Origin: an uncultured Hungatella sp.
GTDB lineage: Bacteria; Bacillota; Clostridia; Lachnospirales; Lachnospiraceae
Direction: 5' to 3'
DNA: 64,000 nucleotides
Assembly (NCBI GenBank): GCA_910577935.1
Contig: CAJTOT010000014.1
Span: 11,987 to 75,986 of the forward strand
Below, one piece after another: positions 49,569 through 58,990 of this stretch. Both the position numbers and the translations under genes were made by a program. The stretch's first letter is position 1. Every line of letters begins with the position of its first letter. The notes under the pieces were generated by a model. The model was not told where the DNA came from and ran no database searches. It saw only the letters and a list, made by a program, of their open reading frames with translations.

Positions 49569-51551
49569 ATGGCGCAGATTACAGTACTGGATCAGAATAC
49601 CATCGACAAGATAGCGGCAGGAGAGGTCATCGAGCGCCCGGCCTCCGTGGTAAAGGAGCTTCTGGAAAATGCCATCGACGCCCAGGCGACGGCCATCACC
49701 GTGGAGATACGGGACGGGGGAATCTCCCTCATCCGGGTTACCGACAACGGGTGCGGGATTCCCAAGGAGGAAGTGCCGGTGGCGTTTCTGCGCCATTCCA
49801 CCAGCAAGATCAAATCCGTGGAGGATCTGTTTACCGTGGCTTCCCTGGGGTTCCGCGGCGAGGCGCTGTCCAGCATCGCCGCCGTGTCCCAGGTAGAGCT
49901 GATCACCAAGACGCCCCGACAGCTCTCCGGGGTGAGGTACCAGATCCAGGGCGGAAAAGAGCGGTCCCTGGAAGAGGTGGGCGCCCCTGAGGGGACCACA
50001 TTTGTGGTGAGAAATCTGTTCTACAACACTCCGGCCAGGCAGAAGTTTTTAAAGACAGCCCAGACGGAGGGTTCCCACGTGGCGGCGCTGGTGGAGAAGA
50101 TCGCCATGTCCCACCCGGACATCTCCGTCCGGTTCATACAGAATAACCAGAACAAGCTCCACACCTCGGGCAATCACAATCTGAAGGACATTATCTACAC
50201 GGTGTTCGGGCGGGAGATCGCCGCCAACCTGCTGCCGGCCCGGGGCGGCCAGGAGATCATGCAGGTTCAGGGGTTTGTGGGGAAGCCTGTGATTGCCAGG
50301 AGCAACAGGAATTTTGAAAACTATTATATCAACGGGCGCTATATCCGGAGCACTCTGGTGGCTAAGGCCATCGAGGAGGCATACAAGCCCTTTATGATGC
50401 AGCACAAGTATCCCTTTGTCCTGCTCCATCTGACCGTGGAACCGGAGTATCTGGATGTGAACGTCCATCCCACCAAGATGGAGCTGCGCTTCAGGGAGCC
50501 GGAGCGGATTTACGGAATTATTTTCCAGGCGGTCAGCGAGGCCCTGTCAAAGAAGGAGCTGATTCCCCAGGTGGAGCTGAACAGGCCGGCGGGGGAACCA
50601 AAAAAGCAGGGCTTCCATGGCAGAGAGGAACCCCGACCGGAGCCTTTTGAGGTGAAGCGGCAGAGGGAGCTCTCCTGCAAAACCCCTCCCGTCTGCCAGG
50701 TTGTGGCCGAGAGAGGGCCGTCGTGGAACACGGGGGCTGAGGAGAGGGATGGCGGAGGCAAAGTGTGTGGGGGCCCCAGGGAGGCCATGCCTTCCGGATC
50801 CTTCAGGCAGCAGGGACCGGTTCTCCCGGAGTTTTCCGGGTCCGCGCCCTATGGTGCCGCAGCGCCGGATTCGCCAGAGCCGTCCGGTGCCGTGCCGCCG
50901 GGGGCTTCCGGGGGGCAGACAGAGGAAAAGCAGCTGGACCTGTTCGAGGAGAAGCTTTTAGAGCCAAAGAGCCGTCTTCGCCACAAGCTCATCGGGCAGC
51001 TGTTTGACACCTACTGGCTGGTGGAGTTTTCCGACCATCTGTACATCATCGACCAGCATGCGGCCCACGAAAAGATTCTCTACGAGAGAACCGTGGCGTC
51101 CTTAAAAAACAGGGAGTATACCTCTCAGATGGTGAATCCTCCCATTATTCTGACTTTGAGAAGCGAGGAGCAGGTTCTTCTGGAAAAATACATGGGTTAT
51201 TTTACAGGCATCGGCTTTGAGATCGAGCACTTCGGAGGCAGGGAATACGCTGTCAGAGCCATCCCCGACAATCTGTTTTCCATAGCCAGGAAGGAGCTTC
51301 TCATGGAGATTCTGGACAATCTGTCCGACGACATTTTTAAAGGGAACCCGGATATGATATACGAGAAGGTGGCCAGCATGTCCTGCAAGGCGGCGGTGAA
51401 AGGCAACAGCCGCCTGTTCCCCGGGGAGGCTGACCATCTCATTGATGAGCTCCTGGAGCTGGAGAATCCTTATGCCTGCCCTCACGGGAGGCCGACTATC
51501 ATCTCCATGAGCAGGCGGGAGCTGGAGAAAAAATTCAAACGCATTGTGTAA
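49569..51551 (+). CDS. mutL: DNA mismatch-repair protein MutL with endonuclease motif
   Basis: A 660-residue MutL. The GHKL ATPase has ENAIDA, DNGCGI, and GFRGEALSSIA. A variable Pro/Gly/Glu-rich linker spans about 335-455. The C-terminal domain contains DQHAAHEKILYE, which fits the endonuclease signature DQHA(x)2E(x)4E, plus SCKAAVKGN and CPHGRP. This form nicks DNA itself, as expected for organisms without MutH. GGAGGAGG precedes the ATG. miaA starts 13 nt after the stop. Confidence 0.96.
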   Translation: MAQITVLDQNTIDKIAAGEVIERPASVVKELLENAIDAQATAITVEIRDGGISLIRVTDNGCGIPKEEVPVAFLRHSTSKIKSVEDLFTVASLGFRGEALSSIAAVSQVELITKTPRQLSGVRYQIQGGKERSLEEVGAPEGTTFVVRNLFYNTPARQKFLKTAQTEGSHVAALVEKIAMSHPDISVRFIQNNQNKLHTSGNHNLKDIIYTVFGREIAANLLPARGGQEIMQVQGFVGKPVIARSNRNFENYYINGRYIRSTLVAKAIEEAYKPFMMQHKYPFVLLHLTVEPEYLDVNVHPTKMELRFREPERIYGIIFQAVSEALSKKELIPQVELNRPAGEPKKQGFHGREEPRPEPFEVKRQRELSCKTPPVCQVVAERGPSWNTGAEERDGGGKVCGGPREAMPSGSFRQQGPVLPEFSGSAPYGAAAPDSPEPSGAVPPGASGGQTEEKQLDLFEEKLLEPKSRLRHKLIGQLFDTYWLVEFSDHLYIIDQHAAHEKILYERTVASLKNREYTSQMVNPPIILTLRSEEQVLLEKYMGYFTGIGFEIEHFGGREYAVRAIPDNLFSIARKELLMEILDNLSDDIFKGNPDMIYEKVASMSCKAAVKGNSRLFPGEADHLIDELLELENPYACPHGRPTIISMSRRELEKKFKRIV

Positions 51552-51564
51552 GGAGGAAATGTTC

Positions 51565-52524
51565 ATGGCTTTGCCCCTGATTGTCCTGACCGGCCCCACG
51601 GCTGTGGGAAAAACCGGTCTTTCTATTGAACTTGCCAGGGCGGTGGGAGGGGAGATCATCAGCGCAGACTCCATGCAGGTGTACCGCCACATGGACATCG
51701 GCTCCGCCAAGGTGACGGAGGCGGAGATGGCAGGTGTTCCCCACCACCTCATCGATGTACTGGACCCCACAGAAGAATTCAATGTGGTTGTTTTCCAGAA
51801 ACTGGCCAAGGAGGCTCTCCGGGAAATCTACGGCAGAGGCCGGATTCCTGTGGTGGCGGGGGGAACTGGGTTTTATATTCAGGCGCTGGCGTATGACATT
51901 GATTTCGCGGACAATGCTCCCGCCGGGAGCCTCCGCCGGGAGCTTCTGGCCCTTGCGGGGGAGAAGGGGCCGGAATATCTCCACAAGATGCTGGAGGAGG
52001 CGGACCCGGAGGCGGCAAAGCAGATCCACCAAAACAACATAAAAAGAGTGGTCCGCGCCATCGAGTTTTACCGGCAGACCGGGAGGAGGATCTCGGAGCA
52101 CAACCAGGAGGAGAGGAAGAAGGAATCCCCCTACAACCTGTTTTACTATGTGCTGAATACAGACAGGGAGGTTCTCTATGAGCGCATCGAGGAGCGGGTG
52201 GAGGAGATGCTCTGCCAAGGGCTGGTGGAGGAGGTAAAGACCCTTGCAGGCATGGGCTGCACCAGGGATATGGTGTCCATGCAGGGCCTGGGATACAAGG
52301 AGATTCTGGATTACCTGGAAGGGCGGTGCAGCCTGGATGAGGCAGTCTATGCCATCAAGAGGGATACCAGGCACTTCGCCAAGAGGCAGATTACCTGGTT
52401 TAAGAGAGAGAGGGATGTCCGGTGGCTGAATCTGCCGGATTTTTACAATGACAGAGAATTGGTTTTAAAACACATTCTTGGAGAGCTGGGCGGGGGCTTT
52501 TTCCGTCTTCACGAGAATAAATAA
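51565..52524 (+). CDS. miaA: tRNA dimethylallyltransferase MiaA
   Basis: A 319-residue enzyme that puts dimethylallyl on A37 of tRNAs reading U-codons. P-loop GPTAVGKTGLS is near residues 9-19, with ISADSMQVYRHMDIGSAK and the DVLDP and GGTGFYI blocks. AAGGAGGA is 7 nt before ATG 51565, which therefore is preferred over ATG 51559. It supplies the i6A substrate for MiaB, so the miaB-mutS-mutL-miaA block joins one modification pathway with mismatch repair. Confidence 0.96.
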   Translation: MALPLIVLTGPTAVGKTGLSIELARAVGGEIISADSMQVYRHMDIGSAKVTEAEMAGVPHHLIDVLDPTEEFNVVVFQKLAKEALREIYGRGRIPVVAGGTGFYIQALAYDIDFADNAPAGSLRRELLALAGEKGPEYLHKMLEEADPEAAKQIHQNNIKRVVRAIEFYRQTGRRISEHNQEERKKESPYNLFYYVLNTDREVLYERIEERVEEMLCQGLVEEVKTLAGMGCTRDMVSMQGLGYKEILDYLEGRCSLDEAVYAIKRDTRHFAKRQITWFKRERDVRWLNLPDFYNDRELVLKHILGELGGGFFRLHENK

Positions 52525-52541
52525 CAGGAGAGAAGAGGATT

Positions 52542-53843
52542 ATGAATTTAGAGACTATGTACCAGTCCCTGGGGGTCAGCTCCCAGGTGCTTGATTTCGC
52601 GAAGGCCGTGGAGGATTCTTTAAAGGACCGCTTTCAGGCCATCGACAGCCGGGCGGAGTACAATCAGCTGAAGGTGATCAGGGCCATGCAGGAGAGCCGG
52701 GTCAGCGACATCCATTTTGCCGCGACCACGGGGTATGGATATAATGACCTGGGAAGGGATACACTGGAAGAAGTGTTCGCCAGGGTTTTTCAGACCGAGA
52801 GCGCTCTGGTCCGCCCTCAGCTCATCAGCGGGACCCACGCGCTCCACATCGCCTTGTCGGGCAATCTGCGGCCGGGAGACGAGCTTCTATCCCCCAACGG
52901 GAAGCCCTACGACACCCTGGAGGAAGTCATCGGCATCAGGGAGTCTCCAGGGTCTCTTAAGGAGTACGGGGTCTCCTACCGCCAAGTGGACCTTCTGCCG
53001 GACGGAACCTTTGATTTCGACAACATCGCCAAGGCCGTCAACGAGAAGACGAAGCTGATGACCATCCAGCGCTCCAAGGGCTACGCCGCCAGGCCCACCT
53101 TTTCCGTGGAGCAGATCGGGGAGGTCATCGCCTTTGCCAAGAAGATCAAGCCGGATCTTATCTGTATGGTGGACAACTGCTACGGGGAATTTGTGGAGAC
53201 CACAGAGCCCACCCAGGCGGGGGCGGATATGGCGGTGGGCTCCCTGATCAAGAATCCGGGCGGCGGCCTGGCTCCTATCGGGGGATATATAGCGGGGAGA
53301 AAGGACTGTGTGGACAGGGCCTCCTTCCGCTTAAGCGCCCCCGGCCTGGGGAAAGAGGTGGGAGCCAGCCTGGGGCTTAACCAGTCTCTGTACCAGGGAC
53401 TGTTTTTGTCCCCCACCGTGGTGGCAGGCGCCTTGAAGGGAGCGATTTTCGCCGCAAATATTTACGAGAAGCTGGGATTTGCCGTGGCGCCGGACAGCCG
53501 CGAGGAGCGCCATGACATCATCCAGGCTATCACCTTCGGCACGCCGGAGGGCGTCATCGCTTTCTGCCAGGGAATCCAGGCAGCGGCCCCGGTGGACAGC
53601 TTCGTGACGCCGGAGCCCTGGGATATGCCCGGATACGATTCCCCCGTCATCATGGCGGCGGGAGCTTTCGTCCAGGGGTCCTCCATCGAACTGAGCTCCG
53701 ACGCGCCGATAAAGCCTCCCTACGCGGTGTATTTCCAGGGGGGGCTTACCTGGTATCACGCCAAGCTTGGAATCCTCAAGTCCCTCCAGAAGCTGGTGGA
53801 GGCAGGAGTCTGTTCCCTTCCGGGTCAGAGTCCGCGCCATTAA
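52542..53843 (+). CDS. Methionine gamma-lyase family PLP enzyme (YnbB / 'aluminium resistance' family)
   Basis: A 433-residue PLP-dependent enzyme of the YnbB family, long annotated as aluminium-resistance protein. Features: HFAATTGYGYNDLGRDTLEEVFA, RPQLISGTHAL, DNCYGEF with the PLP aspartate, and GSLIKNPGGGLAP with the Schiff-base lysine. It sits after miaA, as in other Firmicutes. The reaction is probably C-S lyase-type on a sulfur amino acid, but this is family inference. AGGAGAGAAGAGG precedes the ATG. Confidence 0.88.
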   Translation: MNLETMYQSLGVSSQVLDFAKAVEDSLKDRFQAIDSRAEYNQLKVIRAMQESRVSDIHFAATTGYGYNDLGRDTLEEVFARVFQTESALVRPQLISGTHALHIALSGNLRPGDELLSPNGKPYDTLEEVIGIRESPGSLKEYGVSYRQVDLLPDGTFDFDNIAKAVNEKTKLMTIQRSKGYAARPTFSVEQIGEVIAFAKKIKPDLICMVDNCYGEFVETTEPTQAGADMAVGSLIKNPGGGLAPIGGYIAGRKDCVDRASFRLSAPGLGKEVGASLGLNQSLYQGLFLSPTVVAGALKGAIFAANIYEKLGFAVAPDSREERHDIIQAITFGTPEGVIAFCQGIQAAAPVDSFVTPEPWDMPGYDSPVIMAAGAFVQGSSIELSSDAPIKPPYAVYFQGGLTWYHAKLGILKSLQKLVEAGVCSLPGQSPRH

Positions 53844-53859
53844 GATTTTATAAAGTCTA

Positions 53860-53888
53860 TGTACAGATTTTTCATCATATGGTAAAAT
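53860..53888 (+). promoter_or_regulatory. Putative promoter of the radC-mre-min cluster
   Basis: TGTACA (53860-53865), a 17-nt spacer and TAAAAT (53883-53888). The -10 box runs into the inverted repeat AAAATCTC/GAGATTTT (53884-53903), a possible operator or short hairpin. Confidence 0.45.
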
Positions 53889-54004
53889 CTCCCTAGAGAT
53901 TTTGCCGGAGCCGGGCCGCGGACGGTTTGGAGGCCCCGGACCGAGGCAAAATCCCGGCAGGCTTCCCCATGTGTACCGGAGAGTCGCGCGGAGAGGAGTT
54001 TTCC

Positions 54005-54700
54005 ATGGAACACATCAAGATGAAGGACATTCCTGCCAACGACCGCCCCTACGAAAAGTGTCTCCGTCTGGGGCCGGAGGGGTTGAGCGAGGCGGAGCTT
54101 CTGGCCGTGATCATCAGGACGGGCAGCAGAAATTCAAGTTCCCTCAAGCTGGCCCAGAAGGTGCTGGAGCTCAGCTATCCGGGAGACGGGATTCTGGGGC
54201 TGTGCAGGCTCAGTCTGGAAGAACTGAAGAAGCTCGAGGGAATCGGAACCGTAAAAGGCATTCAGCTTTTGTGCATCGGTGAGCTGTCGAAGCGCATCAG
54301 CAGACGTTCCGCCGTTGCCAGGAGCGGGGTTTTCGACAGCCCCGAGTCGGTGGCAGAGTACTATATGGAAGAAGTGAGGCATTTACAGCAGGAACACCTC
54401 TATGCCATGCTTCTCAACACCAAGCAGACGCTGATCAGGGATCTGCTCATATCCAAGGGCACGGTGAACGCCTCCTTGGCCTCCCCCAGGGAGATTTTTA
54501 TAGAGGCCCTCCGGCATCAGGCCGTCAGCATCATTCTGGTCCACAATCACCCAAGCGGCGATTCCACGCCCAGCAGGGATGACACCCTTCTCACCAGGCG
54601 GGTCCGGGAAGCGGGAAATCTGATCGGCATACAGCTTTTAGATCACGTTGTCATCGGAGACAATAATTTTTGCAGTTTTAAAAAAGAAGGAATGTTGTAG
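54005..54700 (+). CDS. radC: RadC/JAB-domain protein
   Basis: A 231-residue protein with an N-terminal helix-hairpin-helix region (LKKLEGIGTVKGIQLL, about 78-93) and a C-terminal JAMM domain with the metal motif VHNHPSGDSTPSRDD. The original link to DNA repair is doubtful; function is unknown. It precedes mreC as in Bacillus (maf-radC-mreB), but mreB and maf are not here. GAGGAG is 6 nt before the ATG. Its stop touches the mreC start with no gap. Confidence 0.92.
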   Translation: MEHIKMKDIPANDRPYEKCLRLGPEGLSEAELLAVIIRTGSRNSSSLKLAQKVLELSYPGDGILGLCRLSLEELKKLEGIGTVKGIQLLCIGELSKRISRRSAVARSGVFDSPESVAEYYMEEVRHLQQEHLYAMLLNTKQTLIRDLLISKGTVNASLASPREIFIEALRHQAVSIILVHNHPSGDSTPSRDDTLLTRRVREAGNLIGIQLLDHVVIGDNNFCSFKKEGML

Positions 54701-55546
54701 ATGGAAACAAAACAGAATCGATATATTTTGGCGGGACTCACGGTTTTCTGCGTCCTGCTCATCGGAATTACCCTGGTCAATGACGAATGGCTGGCGCCTC
54801 TGCGCACCGGGGTGGGATATGTGCTGATTCCCATCCAGTCGGGGGTGAACAAGGTGGGAGTGTCCATATACCAGGAATTGTCCGACTATGGGCAGCTGAA
54901 AGGGGCTCTGGAGGAGAACCGGCAGCTGCAGGAGGAGATCGACCGGCTTGTGGAGGAGAACAACCGGCTTATGGCGGAGCAGTTTGAGCTTCAGCGCCTG
55001 AGAGAGCTCTACGCCCTGGACCAGGACTATATGCAGTATGAGAAGACGGCCGCCAGAGTCATCGCCAACGATTCGGGGGATTGGTTCCAGGTGTTCCGGG
55101 TGAACAAGGGCTCTGCCGACGGCATACAGGTGGGGAACAACGTTCTAGCCGGGGGAGGCCTGGCGGGAATCGTGACGGATGTGGGAGCCCACTACGCCAC
55201 GGTGCGGTCCATCATCGACGATTCCAGCCGGGTCAGCGCCATGGCTCTCCAGTCCGCGGACACCTGCATCGTGGCGGGAGACCTGACGCTCTACAAAGAC
55301 GGGCGGCTGCGGATCACCAACATAAAAAAAGACGGGGACATCAAGGAAGGGGACAGGATCGTCACGTCCAACATCAGTTCCCGCTTTCTGCCGGGGATTC
55401 TGGTGGGGTACGCGGTTGACATTTCCATCGACAGCAACCAGCTGACCAGCTCAGGATACCTGATTCCGGCAGCCGAGTTCAGCAACCTTCAGGAGGTGCT
55501 GATCATAACCGACGTGAAGGAGACGGGGGAGCCCGAGGGAGAGTAG
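54701..55546 (+). CDS. mreC: Rod-shape-determining protein MreC
   Basis: A 281-residue bitopic membrane protein: a transmembrane helix near residues 9-26, a coiled coil near 65-98 (EENRQLQEEIDRLVEENNRL), then the MreC beta-barrel domain (VGNNVLAGGGLAGIVTDVGAHYATVRSIID). It scaffolds the elongasome with MreD, RodA and PBP2, all encoded next. AAGAAGGAA near the end of radC serves as the ribosome site. Confidence 0.94.
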   Translation: METKQNRYILAGLTVFCVLLIGITLVNDEWLAPLRTGVGYVLIPIQSGVNKVGVSIYQELSDYGQLKGALEENRQLQEEIDRLVEENNRLMAEQFELQRLRELYALDQDYMQYEKTAARVIANDSGDWFQVFRVNKGSADGIQVGNNVLAGGGLAGIVTDVGAHYATVRSIIDDSSRVSAMALQSADTCIVAGDLTLYKDGRLRITNIKKDGDIKEGDRIVTSNISSRFLPGILVGYAVDISIDSNQLTSSGYLIPAAEFSNLQEVLIITDVKETGEPEGE

Positions 55547-55547
55547 C

Positions 55548-56078
55548 ATGAAGAACAGCATGAAGAGAATCGTCATCAATCTCGTATTGATTATCGCTGC
55601 CTTTACCATACAAAACTGCGTGTTTCCCCTGATCCCCTTTCTGTCGGCGTCGCCCAACCTGCTTCTGATCCTGACATTTTCCTTCGGGTTCATGAGCGGA
55701 CAGAGAGCGGGCATGCTCTATGGGGTTTTAGCGGGGATACTCCTGGATTTATTCTACAGCGGTCCCTTTGGCTTCTACACCTTGTTTTACGTCTATGTGG
55801 GATTTGTCAACGGGATATGCACAAAATACTACTATGAAGAGTACATCACCCTCCCCCTGGTCCTGAGCATACTCAATGAGCTGGCGTACAATCTGTACGT
55901 GTATGTGTTCCGCTTCCTGGTGAGAGGGAGGCTGAACGTTCTGTACTATTTCCGGGAGCTGGTGATTCCGGAAACCATTTTTACCGTTGTGACCACACTG
56001 TTTATCTACCGCCTGCTTCTGTATATCAACAGACGACTGACAGAATTCGAAAATAGGAGAGATACAACCATTGTTTAG
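55548..56078 (+). CDS. mreD: Rod-shape-determining protein MreD
   Basis: A 176-residue polytopic membrane protein with five to six hydrophobic helices (IVINLVLIIAAFTIQNCVFP, LLLILTFSFGFMSGQRAGMLYG, GILLDLFYSGPFGFYTLFYV). MreD sequences are poorly conserved, so the call rests partly on the order mreC-mreD-PBP2. It starts one base after mreC and overlaps the PBP2 gene by 8 nt. Confidence 0.92.
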   Translation: MKNSMKRIVINLVLIIAAFTIQNCVFPLIPFLSASPNLLLILTFSFGFMSGQRAGMLYGVLAGILLDLFYSGPFGFYTLFYVYVGFVNGICTKYYYEEYITLPLVLSILNELAYNLYVYVFRFLVRGRLNVLYYFRELVIPETIFTVVTTLFIYRLLLYINRRLTEFENRRDTTIV

Positions 56079-58953
56079 AGATTTGTTGGAAATTGCACAG
56101 ATAGCCATTAAAAAAGTAATCACGTCAAGGCTGTTTGCCCTGGCGGTCATATATATCTGTATGTTCGCTGTTCTGGTGGGGCGTCTGTTCAGCCTTCAGA
56201 TCGTCCATGGGGAAGAATATATGAGCGATTATGAATCAAAGATTTTGAGAACCGTGTACACCACCGGGACAAGGGGAAATATTTACGACAGAAACGGTTC
56301 TGTTCTGGCCAGGAACGAGCTTGCGTACTCGGTGACTATTCAGGACGTGGGCGTCTACCGATCCCACCAGGCCAGGAATCTGATGATCTATGAGCTGGTC
56401 CGGATTCTGGACAGACAGGGGGAGACCATTGAGGGGAAGATGGAGATTACCATTGACCAGAACGGGGACTTTGTATATACAACCGCTTCGGAGGCGGCTA
56501 GGCTGAGATTCCTGCGGGATTTCTACGGCGTTCGTTCCGTGGACATGCTGGATGACGAAGACGGGAAGTATCCCTCGGCCGTGACGGCAAGGGATGTCTT
56601 TGAACTGGCGAAGGAACGGTATGAACTGGACAAGCTGAAGGACAGCAAGGGGAATCCTCTGGTCCTGACAGATGCCCAGGCCCTGAAGATAGGGAACATC
56701 CGCTACACTATGTCCCTGACGGCCTACACCAGCTACAAGACGACCACCATCGCCTCCAACGTGACAGAGGAGACGGTGGCTGACATATCCGAGCATATGG
56801 CAGAGCTTCAGGGGGTGGATATCGCCGAGTCCACCACCCGTATTTATGAGGATGCCCTGTATTTCGCGCCCATCATCGGCTATACGGGCAAGGTTCAAAG
56901 CGAGGAGCAGCTGGAGGAGCTGCGCAAAATCGACGAGAGCTATGAGCTGAATGACACGGTGGGGCGCATCGGCATCGAATCTGCCATGGAACATGTTCTT
57001 CAGGGAAAAAAAGGGGTCAGGAACATGTATGTGGACAGCGTGGGGCATGTGCTGAAGGTTCTTGACGACGCCACGGAACCGGTGGCGGGAAACGATATCT
57101 ATCTGACCCTGGACAGAAACCTGCAGATCGGAATCTATCATCTTCTGGAACAGCATCTGGCAGGAATTCTCACAGGTCATCTGGTGAACAGGGATGTGAC
57201 GGAGGAGGAAAACCGGGACTCCAGTAAAAAGAAGATCCCCATAAAGGACGCCTACTACCAGCTGATCAACAACAATGTCCTCTCTCTCAAATCCATGGAA
57301 GAAGAGGATGCCGGGGCGGTGGAAAAGCAGATATACAGCAAGTTCACGGCTTCCAGACAGCAGATTCTGTCGGATATGCGCTCTCAGCTCACCAGCCCGG
57401 CTCCCCTCCCCATGGGAGAGCTGCCGGAAGACATGAAAGCCTATATGCAGTATGTGTACAGCTGGCTCTCGTCGGCGACCATCGGGATCATACAGAGAGA
57501 CAAGATCGACATCACGAGCCCGGAGGCCGTGGCATGGCAGGAGGAGACCATCAGTCTCAGAGAGTATCTGTATCACGGAATTTCCCAGAACTGGGTGGAC
57601 ACCACCAAGCTGGGAATCGAGAACAAGTATTCCAACGCGGATGACAGCTTTCTGGCGCTGGTGGATTACGTCATCAGCCAGATGGAGGCAGACACCCGGT
57701 TCACAAAGAGAATTTACCGCTACCTGATCAACCAGGACATCGTGACGGGAAATGAACTGTGTCTGGCGCTGTATTCCCAGGGAGTCCTTCCCTATGAGGA
57801 GGAGCAGGTGCAGCTTCTGTACTCGGGAGGCACCGACTACGCCTTCACCTTTTTGATGAACAAGATATCCAACCTGGACATCACGCCGGCGCAGCTGGCC
57901 CTGGACCCGTGCACGGCCGGGTGCACGGTGACAGATGTGCGGACGGGCGAGGTCAGGGCCCTGGTGACATACCCAAGCTACAACAACAACCTGATGTCGG
58001 GAACCGTGGACGCGGCTTATTTCAGCCAGCTCAACGACGACCTGTCCCTGCCCCTGTACAACAATGCCACCCAGGTTCTGAAAGCGCCGGGGTCCACCTT
58101 CAAACCTATCACCGCCATCGCGGGGCTGGAGGAGAAGGTGATCACCACAGAGGATGAGATCGAATGTACAGGCATCTACGATATCGTGTTCCCGGTTATC
58201 CGCTGCTGGATCAATCCGGGACGCCACGGGAAGCTTAACGTGTCCGGCGGCATTGAGAATTCCTGCAACTATTTCTTTTCCGAGGTCGCTCACCGGCTGT
58301 CCACCAACGAGGATGGCGTGTACTCCACGGAGAGAGGACTGGACCTGATCAGAAAATATGCCACCATGTTCGGTCTGGACCACCCGTCCGGGATCGAGAT
58401 CGCCGAGAGCGCTCCCAAGCTCACCACCGAGGACCCGGAGCGTTCCGCCATGGGCCAGGGCGATAATGCCTACACCAACGTACAGCTGTCCCGGTATGTG
58501 ACGGCCATCGCCAACAGAGGGACCGTTTTCGAACTGAGCCTCATAGACAAGATCACCGACTCAGACGGAAGCATTGTAGAGGAGCGGACTCCGGAGATAT
58601 CCAACTACGTGGAGATTGCGGATACCACATGGGATGCCGTGCAGAACGGAATGCGCCGGGTGGTTACCAACAGCTCGGCAAACAGAATTCTGAGGGATCT
58701 GGAGGTGGAGATCGCCGGAAAGACCGGCACTGCCCAGGAGAATACCAGAGCGAACCACGCGTTTTTTATATCCTACGGCCCGTTTGCGAATCCTGAGATC
58801 AGCGTGACTGTCAATATTCCATACGGTTATGCCTCTTCCAATGCAGTTGCAGTTGCAAAAGATGTTTATCGGTTGTATTATGGATATACGGATTTGGAAT
58901 ATATCATCAATACAGGCGCGTCAGCCGTAACCAACGTAATCATTGGAGATTAA
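56071..58953 (+). CDS. mrdA: Penicillin-binding protein 2 (elongasome transpeptidase), extended form
   Basis: A 960-residue class B PBP that crosslinks peptidoglycan with RodA. One N-terminal membrane helix (about 22-42) is followed by the pedestal domain (GTRGNIYDRNGSVLARN). The transpeptidase domain has S675-TF-K678 (PGSTFKP), S731-C-N733, and K884-TG. It is about 300 residues longer than typical PBP2, mostly from an insertion between residues ~370 and 600. The start is TTG 56071, with AGGAGA 11 nt upstream, overlapping mreD by 8 nt. Confidence 0.94.
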   Translation: MFRDLLEIAQIAIKKVITSRLFALAVIYICMFAVLVGRLFSLQIVHGEEYMSDYESKILRTVYTTGTRGNIYDRNGSVLARNELAYSVTIQDVGVYRSHQARNLMIYELVRILDRQGETIEGKMEITIDQNGDFVYTTASEAARLRFLRDFYGVRSVDMLDDEDGKYPSAVTARDVFELAKERYELDKLKDSKGNPLVLTDAQALKIGNIRYTMSLTAYTSYKTTTIASNVTEETVADISEHMAELQGVDIAESTTRIYEDALYFAPIIGYTGKVQSEEQLEELRKIDESYELNDTVGRIGIESAMEHVLQGKKGVRNMYVDSVGHVLKVLDDATEPVAGNDIYLTLDRNLQIGIYHLLEQHLAGILTGHLVNRDVTEEENRDSSKKKIPIKDAYYQLINNNVLSLKSMEEEDAGAVEKQIYSKFTASRQQILSDMRSQLTSPAPLPMGELPEDMKAYMQYVYSWLSSATIGIIQRDKIDITSPEAVAWQEETISLREYLYHGISQNWVDTTKLGIENKYSNADDSFLALVDYVISQMEADTRFTKRIYRYLINQDIVTGNELCLALYSQGVLPYEEEQVQLLYSGGTDYAFTFLMNKISNLDITPAQLALDPCTAGCTVTDVRTGEVRALVTYPSYNNNLMSGTVDAAYFSQLNDDLSLPLYNNATQVLKAPGSTFKPITAIAGLEEKVITTEDEIECTGIYDIVFPVIRCWINPGRHGKLNVSGGIENSCNYFFSEVAHRLSTNEDGVYSTERGLDLIRKYATMFGLDHPSGIEIAESAPKLTTEDPERSAMGQGDNAYTNVQLSRYVTAIANRGTVFELSLIDKITDSDGSIVEERTPEISNYVEIADTTWDAVQNGMRRVVTNSSANRILRDLEVEIAGKTGTAQENTRANHAFFISYGPFANPEISVTVNIPYGYASSNAVAVAKDVYRLYYGYTDLEYIINTGASAVTNVIIGD

Positions 58954-58990
58954 TAAGAATTCCGTTAAATTAAGAAGGTGGGTATATAGT

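Noticed and set aside
54005..56078. Expectation of mreB between radC and mreC
   Set aside because: radC runs directly into mreC with no gap, so mreB must be elsewhere in the genome or absent; nothing in this window encodes it. The FtsA-like protein at 34.7 kb is not MreB.
56236..58383. A 715-codon open frame on the - strand
   Set aside because: It lies wholly opposite the PBP2 gene, has no ribosome site or recognisable domain, and its His/Gln/Val-rich make-up is typical of the reverse complement of a GC-rich gene.
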